64,000 bases of DNA. Source: Bacteroidota bacterium. GTDB taxonomy: Bacteria; Bacteroidota; Bacteroidia; 2-12-FULL-35-15. A model generated the notes under the pieces. That model saw only the letters and a list, made by a program, of their open reading frames with translations, was not told the DNA's origin and did no database searches. This document shows positions 1 through 6,997 of this stretch, in pieces; position 1 is the first letter of the stretch; each line of letters begins with the position of its first letter. The DNA lies in assembly GCA_025963715.1 (NCBI GenBank), contig JAOQAG010000038.1, positions 1 through 64,000 of the forward strand. Direction: 5' to 3'. The translations under genes were made by a program, and so were the position numbers.

Positions 1-75
1 CGGGATCTTATAAATGTTTGCAGAATGTTGATCCCGGTTTTTAATTGGCAGATCCCGGGTCAGGCCCGGGATGAC
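1..75. repeat. REP-like double-hairpin element, left end cut by window
   Basis: This is the right part of a dispersed element whose full copies (at 17424 and 22887) are 90 bp. The arm at 50-75 is a self-complementary hairpin (ATCCCGGG, five-base loop, CCCGGGAT), and the central spacer resembles that of the copy at 22887. The left arm is truncated by the window edge. Confidence 0.85.
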
Positions 76-142
76 AGCTCAGGAGAGTATTTCTGTTTCC
101 ATAGCAACATTGTTCTACAACATAACCTTTTTAAATTGCTAT

Positions 143-2143
143 ATGTTTAAAAAACTACTTTTTATTCCGGGCTTTTTGCTTTTGCTTGTTTTTTCATGTG
201 TGGGAAAAACAAATTCCGACAGTCTGAAAAACATCATTGCAAGTACAACGGTTGATACATTAAAGATCAATGCGCTGTATAAATTATCCTCCACACTGGA
301 AGATACCATTCCATCAAAAGCCATCGAATACCTCGAGCAGGCCCTGGTCATTTCCAAAAAAATAAATAACCGCCCTCTTATTTCCAAAGTGGCCAATCAA
401 TTGGGCACTTTGTATTTTTATACCGGCGATTATGAAAAGGCCATCCGTTATTTTATTGAAACGATGAATGCCTACGAGCAGATCAATGACAAAAAGGGAA
501 TTGCCGATTGTATGAACAATCTTGGAAGCGTGTATGTGGAGCAGCACAATTACGATAAATCGCTGGAATATCATTTAAAAGCATTGAAATTGCGGGAAGA
601 AAACCTGGAGAACGGGATCGGGGATAAGAACGATGTGGCCATGTCGCTGGGTAACATCGGGCAGGTGTATTATTACCTGGAAAAACACAACGAGGCCATG
701 AATTATTATAACCAGTGTATCAAGATCTCGCAGGAAACCGGAAATAAAAGAAGGATCGCATTAATGCTGAACAATATCGGGAGCGTATTTGCAGAAGAAA
801 AAAAATACGATGAAGCGCTGGAATATTTTCAGCGGGCGTATGTCATCCAGCTGGATTTTGGAAATAAGCAGCGTGTGGCGATGGCATTGAATAACATTGC
901 GGAAGTATACCTGAAAAAAAAGGATTATCCGCATGCTATTGAAAATTATCAGAAAGGATTGACAGAAGCAACGGACGTGCAGGCGCTGGACGATGTAAAA
1001 ATGAGCTACGAAGGCTTGCATGAAACGTATGTGGAGCTCAAAGATTTTGAAAATGCACACAAATACCTGGAGTTGTATTCGGAGATCAAAGATTCGATCT
1101 TCAACCAGGAAAATGCAACGCAGATGAATGAGCTGCTTGCAAAATTCGATTCCAATAAAAAGGACCAGGAAATTGTTCTGTTCCAGAAAGACCAGGAAAT
1201 TCACAAGTTTTGGAGGAATTCGCTGATCGGCGGCTGTTTATTAATATTGCTCGTGGCGATTCTTTTATTTAACCGCAACAATGTAAAGCAAAAAGCAAAC
1301 AACGAGCTGGCGCGGAAAAATGAAAGCATTGAAGAACAAAAACACGAGATCGAGCTGAAGAATACACAGCTGGCATTAAAAAATAAGGAAGTAACGGACA
1401 GTATCAAATATGCGAAAAACCTGCAGCTGGCGATATTGCCGCCGGATAGCCAGGTGAAAAATTTACTGCCCGACAGTTTTATTTTGTACAAACCGAAAGA
1501 TATTGTGAGCGGCGATTTTTATTGGGTGGAAGAGTGGGGATCAAAAATATTTGTAGCGGCTGCGGATTGTACCGGGCATGGCGTTCCGGGTGCATTTATG
1601 AGCATTGTAGGGAATAATTTATTGCAGCAGGCACTGCATGTATTTGGTTTGGACAAACCAAATTTGATCCTGAACCAGGTAAATAAAAACATTTCCAAGA
1701 TGCTGCATCAAACCGAAAAAGACTCAGCAGTGCGCGATGGAATGGACATTGCGCTGGTGGCGATCGACAAAAAAAACAGTAAAATTGAATATTCCGGCGC
1801 CTACAACCCGCTGTGGATCATCCGCAACGGCGAGCTGATCGAGATCGCAGGAAATAAATTTCCGATTGGTGCGTTTGTAGGGGAGCAGCTGCAAATGTTT
1901 ACACTGCACCAGTTTGATCTGCTGAAAGGTGATGCTATTTATGTTTTCACGGATGGTTATGCCGACCAGTTCGGTGGCCCGAAAGGAAAAAAATTCAAAT
2001 ACAAATCGCTGCAGCAATTATTACTGAACCACCAGCATTTATCAATGGAGCAGCAAAAGCAACTGCTGGATACAACAATTGAGCAATGGCGGGATAATTT
2101 AGAGCAGGTGGATGATATTTTAGTTTTGGGTGTTAAAATATAG
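143..2143 (+). CDS. TPR-repeat lipoprotein with C-terminal SpoIIE/PP2C phosphatase domain
   Basis: This is a membrane-anchored sensor-type serine/threonine phosphatase of about 666 residues. I chose the ATG at 143 because it starts a lipoprotein signal (Met-Phe-Lys-Lys, hydrophobic core, then a Cys in a VFSC lipobox), whereas the longer frame would begin inside the repeat element. TPR repeats fill roughly residues 50-330 (several 'A..Y...A' and 'NNIG.V' units). A transmembrane helix follows near residue 375, then a coiled coil, then the SpoIIE domain. The catalytic-domain signatures GDFYW, ADCTGHGVPGAFMS and FTDGYADQFGG are all present, so the enzyme should be active. TPR-SpoIIE proteins are common in Bacteroidota and are usually inferred to act in partner-switching control, but no anti-sigma or anti-anti-sigma gene lies beside it here. 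It stands alone, with repeats on both sides. Confidence 0.85.
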   Translation: MFKKLLFIPGFLLLLVFSCVGKTNSDSLKNIIASTTVDTLKINALYKLSSTLEDTIPSKAIEYLEQALVISKKINNRPLISKVANQLGTLYFYTGDYEKAIRYFIETMNAYEQINDKKGIADCMNNLGSVYVEQHNYDKSLEYHLKALKLREENLENGIGDKNDVAMSLGNIGQVYYYLEKHNEAMNYYNQCIKISQETGNKRRIALMLNNIGSVFAEEKKYDEALEYFQRAYVIQLDFGNKQRVAMALNNIAEVYLKKKDYPHAIENYQKGLTEATDVQALDDVKMSYEGLHETYVELKDFENAHKYLELYSEIKDSIFNQENATQMNELLAKFDSNKKDQEIVLFQKDQEIHKFWRNSLIGGCLLILLVAILLFNRNNVKQKANNELARKNESIEEQKHEIELKNTQLALKNKEVTDSIKYAKNLQLAILPPDSQVKNLLPDSFILYKPKDIVSGDFYWVEEWGSKIFVAAADCTGHGVPGAFMSIVGNNLLQQALHVFGLDKPNLILNQVNKNISKMLHQTEKDSAVRDGMDIALVAIDKKNSKIEYSGAYNPLWIIRNGELIEIAGNKFPIGAFVGEQLQMFTLHQFDLLKGDAIYVFTDGYADQFGGPKGKKFKYKSLQQLLLNHQHLSMEQQKQLLDTTIEQWRDNLEQVDDILVLGVKI

Positions 2144-2323
2144 TTCAAAGTTTAAAGTTGGAAAGTTTAAAGTTTGCTGTACGGATAGCGCCCGCCTGAA
2201 CGATTCGGGCAGGAACAGGAACAAAACTACGAATCTGGTATATCTACTAAATACTAATTTTTACGAATATACTAATCTGTGTATCTGCTGTGTTTAATCC
2301 GGAACACAATTTCCCTCCGGACT

Positions 2324-2349
2324 GTCATCCCGGGCCTGACCCGGGATCT
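2324..2349. repeat. REP-like element, single-arm copy
   Basis: This 26-bp hairpin arm is identical to the left arm of the full copy at 17424. The next 20 bases resemble the spacer of the copy at 1-75, but the second arm is missing. It is therefore a half or decayed copy. Confidence 0.85.
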
Positions 2350-2527
2350 CACAAATGTTTGCAGTATTTAATAGAAGTATGCTTTCTGAGAAAGTTTAGC
2401 GTTTAATGGGAGCAAAATCATATTCGAGCGAAGCCGGGAAAGACACATCAACAGGTTCTCATTAATCTGTGAATCTGTGGCTCCATTCAATCAAAAATCA
2501 GCAATTAATTAATAAATAATCATTTTG

Positions 2528-2535
2528 TATCTTTG
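2528..2535 (+). promoter_or_regulatory. -7 promoter element (TATCTTTG)
   Basis: The motif matches the Bacteroidota TAnnTTTG consensus exactly and ends five bases before the ATG of the NlpC/P60 gene. A transcript from here would have almost no leader. No convincing -33 TTTG was found 19 bp upstream. Confidence 0.6.
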
Positions 2536-2540
2536 CAGCG

Positions 2541-3071
2541 ATGAAAATCCGGATCACCGTCATATTAATCCTGTTGCCTTTTCTGTTGCTTGCTCAAACA
2601 AAAAAAACAACAAAAAAGCACAAGGCAAAGCCGCAGCAGACGGTGTGTAAAGCGCCCATGGCGGAGTATTACACACGGTTCAACCTGTGTCCGGATTCGG
2701 CGGTAACGCCTTATTTGTATGCGCAGGTATACGACTGGATCGGCACGCGCTATAAATATTCGGGCGAGACAAAAAAAGGAATTGATTGTTCGGGATTTGT
2801 GAGTAAAATGTATGCAAACGCGTATTGTATTAATTTAGCAGGCGGCTCCCGCGATATCTGGACAACTGTAACACCCATTGAAAAAACGGATTTAAAAGAA
2901 GGCGATCTTCTGTTTTTTAAGATCAAGAAAGGACAGATCTCTCACATAGGAATTTATTTAGGAAATAATAAATTTGCACATGCATCGGTGCAAACCGGCG
3001 TTACGATTAGTGACCTGGATGAAGAATATTATAAAAAAAGATTTTTTAAAGGCGGCCGTTTGCTGAATTAA
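2541..3071 (+). CDS. Secreted NlpC/P60 family cell-wall hydrolase
   Basis: A 176-residue peptidase of the C40 family, predicted to cut gamma-D-Glu to diamino-acid bonds in peptidoglycan stem peptides in the periplasm. It has a Sec signal peptide (Lys-rich start, a leucine-rich core, LLAQ cleavage region). The catalytic Cys is residue 83 in the DCSGFV motif and the catalytic His is residue 135 in SHIGIYLG, followed by a polar His in FAHAS. The linker after the signal is short and Lys-rich, and there is no SH3 or LysM targeting domain, so this is a minimal single-domain form. It lies 22 bp before the phosphoribosyltransferase gene and is probably co-transcribed with it. The motifs make the family assignment secure; the physiological substrate is inferred. 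Confidence 0.88.
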   Translation: MKIRITVILILLPFLLLAQTKKTTKKHKAKPQQTVCKAPMAEYYTRFNLCPDSAVTPYLYAQVYDWIGTRYKYSGETKKGIDCSGFVSKMYANAYCINLAGGSRDIWTTVTPIEKTDLKEGDLLFFKIKKGQISHIGIYLGNNKFAHASVQTGVTISDLDEEYYKKRFFKGGRLLN

Positions 3072-3093
3072 AACGGGCGAAAATAAAGCAATT

Positions 3094-3597
3094 ATGACAA
3101 AAACATTAATTCTGAACAGTAAACAGATAGAGCAGAAGATCAACCGGATCGCATACGAGATCTATGAAAATAATTACGATGAAAAGGACATTGTAATTGC
3201 AGGTATTGCTGCAAACGGCTATTTACTGGCAAAACGCATTGCGGATGTGCTGCAGCAGATCTCGAAAATAAAAGTGCAGCTGCTGGAGATCTCTTTTGAT
3301 AAGGAAAATCCGTTTACGACTGCTGTGAGCATTAAGCTGAGCGATAAAGAATTGAAAAATAAAGTGGTGATCCTGGTGGATGATGTATTGAATTCAGGTA
3401 AAACATTGATCTTCGGGGCGAAATTGTTTTTGAGTGCACCTTTGAAACGCTTGACTACAGCCGTATTGGTTGATCGCGGACATAACCGTTACCCGATAAA
3501 AGCGGATGTGGTAGGGCTTTCCTTATCAACCACTATGCAGGAACACATTACAGTGGAGCTGAATAAGAAAGGGAAAGAAGTGGCTTACTTATCTTAG
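3094..3597 (+). CDS. PyrR-like phosphoribosyltransferase
   Basis: A 167-residue type I phosphoribosyltransferase. The PRPP-binding loop is visible as VVILVDDVLNSGKT (about residues 91-104), and an early 'IAGIAANGYLLAKRIA' segment matches the PPi loop region. The motif pattern is closest to PyrR, the bifunctional uracil phosphoribosyltransferase/pyrimidine regulator. No pyr operon or PyrR-type leader is seen, so a regulatory role cannot be supported; purine or uracil salvage is the other possibility. It sits just downstream of the NlpC/P60 gene, probably in one transcript. Confidence 0.75.
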   Translation: MTKTLILNSKQIEQKINRIAYEIYENNYDEKDIVIAGIAANGYLLAKRIADVLQQISKIKVQLLEISFDKENPFTTAVSIKLSDKELKNKVVILVDDVLNSGKTLIFGAKLFLSAPLKRLTTAVLVDRGHNRYPIKADVVGLSLSTTMQEHITVELNKKGKEVAYLS

Positions 3598-3725
3598 TAT
3601 CAGGAAGAAAATACCAGGTATCAGTTACTGTGTGTGAGAAAACTTTATTGCTGAAAAGTATCGGTTAACTTAAGACATTTTAATTTCCGTTATTAAACTA
3701 TTAACGTCTTGATACTTTACACCTG

Positions 3726-4238
3726 CTACTTAATACTTTTTAAAAAATCCACCATTTCATCCACATTCAAATTCTTTCCTTTGACAATGTATTGCGCCTG
3801 ATGGTAAATATCTTCGCGCTTTTCCAGGTGTTCGGTAATAAAATTCCGTAATTCTTCTTCGTTTTTATTTGCCAGCAACGGACGTTTGTCTTTTGCGTTT
3901 ATAAGGCGACTCGCCAATGCATCGGCACTCATTTTTAAATAAATGCTGATGCCGTGATTGTTCATCAGCTCCATATTGCCATAATAGCAAGGTGTACCGC
4001 CACCGCAGGCAATTACCCGATCCTTATTTTCATTGATAAGCTTTTTTAATGCGTTGTTTTCCAGCGCGCGGAATTCGTTCTCGCCTTTATTGGCAAAGAT
4101 CGCATTGATACTTTCTCCGGTTTCTGTTTCAATAAATTTATCGAGGTCTACAAATTCGACCTGCAGCTTTGCTGCTAATTTTTTACCGGCGGTGGATTTT
4201 CCGCTGCCCATGTAACCGATTAAAAAGAGGATAGCCAT
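3726..4238 (-). CDS. aroK: Shikimate kinase
   Basis: This 170-residue cytoplasmic enzyme phosphorylates shikimate to shikimate 3-phosphate, the fifth step of the chorismate pathway. The Walker A motif is GYMGSGKST near residue 8. The magnesium/substrate Asp pair appears in DLDKFIE, the substrate-binding glycines in CGGGTPCYYGN, and the lid Arg in RPLLA. The length is normal for the family. Its ATG shares one base with the stop of the gene before it, so the two are translationally coupled. A second chorismate-pathway gene, aroC, lies 55 kb away in the same window. Confidence 0.93.
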   Translation of the reverse strand: MAILFLIGYMGSGKSTAGKKLAAKLQVEFVDLDKFIETETGESINAIFANKGENEFRALENNALKKLINENKDRVIACGGGTPCYYGNMELMNNHGISIYLKMSADALASRLINAKDKRPLLANKNEEELRNFITEHLEKREDIYHQAQYIVKGKNLNVDEMVDFLKSIK

Positions 4239-4696
4239 TAGTTAGGAAGGATTAACATGTGAGAATCATTCAGTGGTTTACCGTAATTAATAGAGCTGAG
4301 TTTGTTCTTTTCAAAATAAAAATCGATGTTGGCATCGTCGAAGCTCAGGCGTTTTTCACCCCATTCGTGTACTTCGGTTTCGTATTGCGTGTAATTTTTG
4401 CTTTTAAAAAGTTCAATGATCTGTTTTTCATTCATGCTGAAAACCTTTTGTCCCCAGAGTACGCATTCTGAATTATCAATTTCCACACAACCGAAGAGCT
4501 GGTGTTGGTTCTCGTCAAAAAATACTGAAAATCCATGATCCCAATAATGCCAAACGGTGGATTTGGAATCGTCGATATCATCCAACAGTTCTACTTCTTC
4601 GGGTTGGCCCAGCACTTTTTCGATCTCAGCCATAGATGCGCCGAACAATAGATTGGACAAGCCAATACAGGGTTTTATTTCCAGGGAAGAGATCAA
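4238..4696 (-). CDS. Conserved hypothetical protein upstream of aroK
   Basis: A 152-residue cytoplasmic protein that I do not recognise. It has no signal peptide or membrane segment and is acidic and rich in aromatic residues. The opening 'G.S...FG.....I...LG.P' pattern resembles short domains that begin BamE- or PepSY-like folds, but this is only suggestive. The start is probably a TTG codon: there is an in-frame TGA seven codons upstream, no ATG between, and the first internal ATG would remove the best-patterned part of the protein. The one-base overlap with aroK implies a shared transcript. Confidence 0.65.
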   Translation of the reverse strand: MISSLEIKPCIGLSNLLFGASMAEIEKVLGQPEEVELLDDIDDSKSTVWHYWDHGFSVFFDENQHQLFGCVEIDNSECVLWGQKVFSMNEKQIIELFKSKNYTQYETEVHEWGEKRLSFDDANIDFYFEKNKLSSINYGKPLNDSHMLILPN

Positions 4697-4864
4697 GATT
4701 AATAGTTTGTTTATTCACAAGTATAGTGATTTTTACGATATATGACCAAATTAAACCGATAAGAGATTTAAACAAAAGGATCATCTGGTTTTAGGCGCAA
4801 ATAGTAATTAAATCCGTTGATAATCAGGCATAAAGAAAATATTTTCGTTTTTTAGTAAAAAGGC

Positions 4865-4895
4865 TTTGTAAAATAAAATAATGCTTCTATATTTG
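4865..4895 (+). promoter_or_regulatory. Promoter of the tRNA-Lys gene
   Basis: A -33 TTTG at 4865-4868 and a -7 TATATTTG at 4888-4895 are separated by exactly 19 bp, the ideal spacing for the primary sigma factor of Bacteroidota. Transcription should begin near 4901, about 38 bases before the tRNA. Confidence 0.85.
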
Positions 4896-4938
4896 CACTC
4901 CCAAAATCAAACAGGGACTTGCAATTTTAGTGTAATTA

Positions 4939-5011
4939 GATTCCGTAGCTCAGCTGGTAGAGCATTACACTTTTAATGTAGGGGTCCTGGGTTCGAATCC
5001 CAGCGGGATCA
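4939..5011 (+). tRNA. tRNA-Lys (anticodon UUU)
   Basis: The 73-nt sequence folds into a standard cloverleaf. The 7-bp acceptor stem GATTCCG pairs with CGGGATC (one G-T pair). The D arm is GCTC/GAGC. The anticodon stem TTACA/TGTAG surrounds the loop CTTTTAA with anticodon TTT. The T arm contains GGTTCGAATCC. The discriminator base is A, and the CCA end is not encoded. Confidence 0.96.
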
Positions 5012-5040
5012 CAACAGAATGTGACCTTGTCGATTTTGAA

Positions 5041-5073
5041 AAAAGCCTCTGAAGTAATTCAGAGGCTTTTTTG
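5041..5073 (+). terminator. Rho-independent terminator after tRNA-Lys
   Basis: The stem AAGCCTCTGA pairs with TCAGAGGCTT around a short loop and is followed by a T tract, with a matching A tract on the other side. It closes the tRNA transcript 30 bases downstream. Confidence 0.88.
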
Positions 5074-5220
5074 TTTTTTGTCAACATTGATTTTTGAGAC
5101 AGTTTATTAATAATTGATTTGAAGGAAATTATTAATAATCTCATAAAAGCATGAAATTTTTTTTACAAAAAAATTTTGATTTAGAAATGAGATGATGTAA
5201 TGAATTTCATGGTTTGAAAT

Positions 5221-5335
5221 CTTAATCCGGTACTGCTGTAACCTCACTTCAGGATCTGCAGTAGGATGAGAGGATTACTAACCAGATCGAACCTCGCGAG
5301 TTGTTAGCGCCGTGGAATAGCATTTCGGCTTAGAT
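5221..5335. other. Compact, possibly structured non-coding island
   Basis: The gap between the tRNA terminator and the ATPase gene (5074-5575) holds no convincing gene and is very AT-rich except for this patch. It contains several potential helices: TACTGC (5231) with GCAGTA (5258), GTAACCTC (5238) with GAGGATTAC (5270, one bulge), CTAAC with GTTAG around a CTCGCGAG palindrome (5293), and GCCG with CGGC. The first two helices interleave, which would make a pseudoknot. A small RNA, a leader of the downstream operon, or a relic of an integrated element are all possible. No known RNA family was recognised. Confidence 0.35.
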
Positions 5336-5575
5336 TTTTACAAAAACAGACAAAATTAATCACTTTCCGCACCTTAAATCCGCACCTAACCATATGGTAA
5401 TTATTATAGATGATTTTCCCTTGTTTTTTTAACACAATTTTTTACGTTGTAAATTGTTGTAATACAATGTTTTAAATAATTAAATGCCGTTTCTACACTG
5501 TCAGAATCTTGGTAAAACTGTCCTTGTTTTTTTTGATTTATAGTCGGATATTTTCTGAGACTATAATATTTTTCA

Positions 5576-6991
5576 ATGGAACGCGAAAAAAATAAAGAAG
5601 AAAACAATCGGGATTTCTCCTATAGATATAATAAATCGTTGAAGGTTGACCTTTTAACAATTGGTAAGAATTCAAAAGATATAATTGATGATCTCGATTG
5701 GCTCGACAGAATTCTAAATGCCCGTTTATTAAAACTGCAAAAGAAAACAACTGCAGAATTAGTTTTTCATGATGAAGCTCCGCCAAAATTAAACGAATCT
5801 GATTCTCCATACGCAAATCTTATAAATCAATTTCAATTAAGTATTTCAGAACGCCTATTGCTTATTTGCAGTTTGGCTCCGCATGTTTCCCCTGAATTAT
5901 TTACATCAAAGCTGAAAAAAAACAATTCATTTGATATTCAATATCCACAGTTGGGTGGCTATATCGACAGTACATTTCATGTGTTCATGCCTAACTTACA
6001 AACTGTATTGCATCTGCTTGCTGGCGAAGATCAAACCAATGCCAGTTTTTATCACATCGGTTTCATGGAGCAAAGTGTTCTTATCCGGGAACAGATTGTA
6101 AATCTTGTTACAGTGAGAACCGAAATGGAAGGTTCGCTTCGCCAACAGGTTATCGAACTGGCACAGGAATATTTATACTATTTCATTTCAGGTAAAAAAC
6201 CGATGCCTGATTTTGGAAAAGCTTTTCCGGCTTCACTTATTACTACCAGCATGAATTGGGAACAATTGGTTGTTTCTGACAATGCGCTTAATGAATTACA
6301 ACGGATCACACGATGGGCGAAATCAGGAAAGGAGCTTGTGAAACTGACTGAGAACAGGCTGAGCGCGAGCTTTGCCTGTTTATTCTATGGCCCACCGGGA
6401 ACAGGAAAAACATTGGCAGCACAATTATTAGGTAAAACGTTGAAAAGGGATGTTTTTAGAATTGACCTTTCGATGATCGTATCAAAATATATCGGGGAAA
6501 CTGAAAAAAATCTCGCTTATCTTTTTGACAGAGCAGAAGGAAAAGACTGGATACTTTTCTTTGATGAAGCAGATTCCCTTTTTGGAAAGCGAACAAACAT
6601 CAGCGATTCAAAAGATAAATGGGCGAACCTTGAAATGTCCTATTTGCTGCAGCGAATGGAAGAGTACCAGGGCATCACTATTTTGGCAACCAACTTGAAA
6701 AACAACCTTGATGCAGCTATGAACAGGCGGTTTCAATCCTCGATCTATTTTGGAAGACCAACCCAGGAACAGCGTAAACAACAATGGATAAAACTTTTAC
6801 CCCAGGAATTTATCTATGAAAATATTGATATGGATAAACTTGCCAGGCATGATCTTACAGGCGGAAACATTATCAATATTTTAAAGGCATCTTGTTTAGA
6901 AGCTTTTCACAGAGGAGATAATAAAATAATAGGACAGGATCTTGCGGATGCAATGTTGCGTGAATTTGCAAAAGAAGGCCGTACACCATAA
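5576..6991 (+). CDS. AAA+ ATPase of the eCIS (Afp15/Pvc15-like) type
   Basis: A 471-residue cytoplasmic ATPase. The C-terminal half is a complete AAA+ module: Walker A GPPGTGKT at residues 272-279, the pore-loop-like SKYIGETEKNL, Walker B ILFFDEAD with the acidic pair near 330, sensor 1 ILATN, and the arginine-finger region MNRRF. The N-terminal 250 residues match the helical domain that precedes AAA+ in ATPases of extracellular contractile injection systems, with 'SPYANLINQFQLSISERLLL' and 'FHVFMP....LHLLAGED' as recognisable segments. In eCIS loci this ATPase is needed for assembly or cargo loading. No tube, sheath, baseplate or spike gene is present in this window, so it is an orphan here. 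It is six bases upstream of the 895-residue gene, so the two are almost certainly one operon. Confidence 0.85.
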   Translation: MEREKNKEENNRDFSYRYNKSLKVDLLTIGKNSKDIIDDLDWLDRILNARLLKLQKKTTAELVFHDEAPPKLNESDSPYANLINQFQLSISERLLLICSLAPHVSPELFTSKLKKNNSFDIQYPQLGGYIDSTFHVFMPNLQTVLHLLAGEDQTNASFYHIGFMEQSVLIREQIVNLVTVRTEMEGSLRQQVIELAQEYLYYFISGKKPMPDFGKAFPASLITTSMNWEQLVVSDNALNELQRITRWAKSGKELVKLTENRLSASFACLFYGPPGTGKTLAAQLLGKTLKRDVFRIDLSMIVSKYIGETEKNLAYLFDRAEGKDWILFFDEADSLFGKRTNISDSKDKWANLEMSYLLQRMEEYQGITILATNLKNNLDAAMNRRFQSSIYFGRPTQEQRKQQWIKLLPQEFIYENIDMDKLARHDLTGGNIINILKASCLEAFHRGDNKIIGQDLADAMLREFAKEGRTP

Positions 6992-6997
6992 TATAAA

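Larger units (their letters stand above)
2144..2540. repeat. Gene-free stretch built of several short dispersed repeats
   Basis: No gene is visible here. In order, the stretch holds a TTTAAAGTT-type phrase (2144-2178, also near 45460, 50225 and 60225), a roughly 110-bp phrase beginning GTACGGATAGCG (2179-2295, related copies at 33684, and inverted at 42722 and more weakly at 20121), a half copy of the REP-like element, and an 'aatctgtgaatctgtggc' phrase (2462-2481, also at 16372, 33872, 33962 and 50301). A -7 promoter motif closes it. Confidence 0.75.

Noticed and set aside
71-142. An earlier start for the TPR/SpoIIE gene
   Set aside because: It would begin inside the REP-like element and put 24 unrelated residues before a textbook lipoprotein signal.
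5404-5607. A 67-codon minus-strand frame in the gap before the ATPase gene
   Set aside because: It overlaps the start of the ATPase gene, has no family resemblance and no promoter. Judged to be chance.
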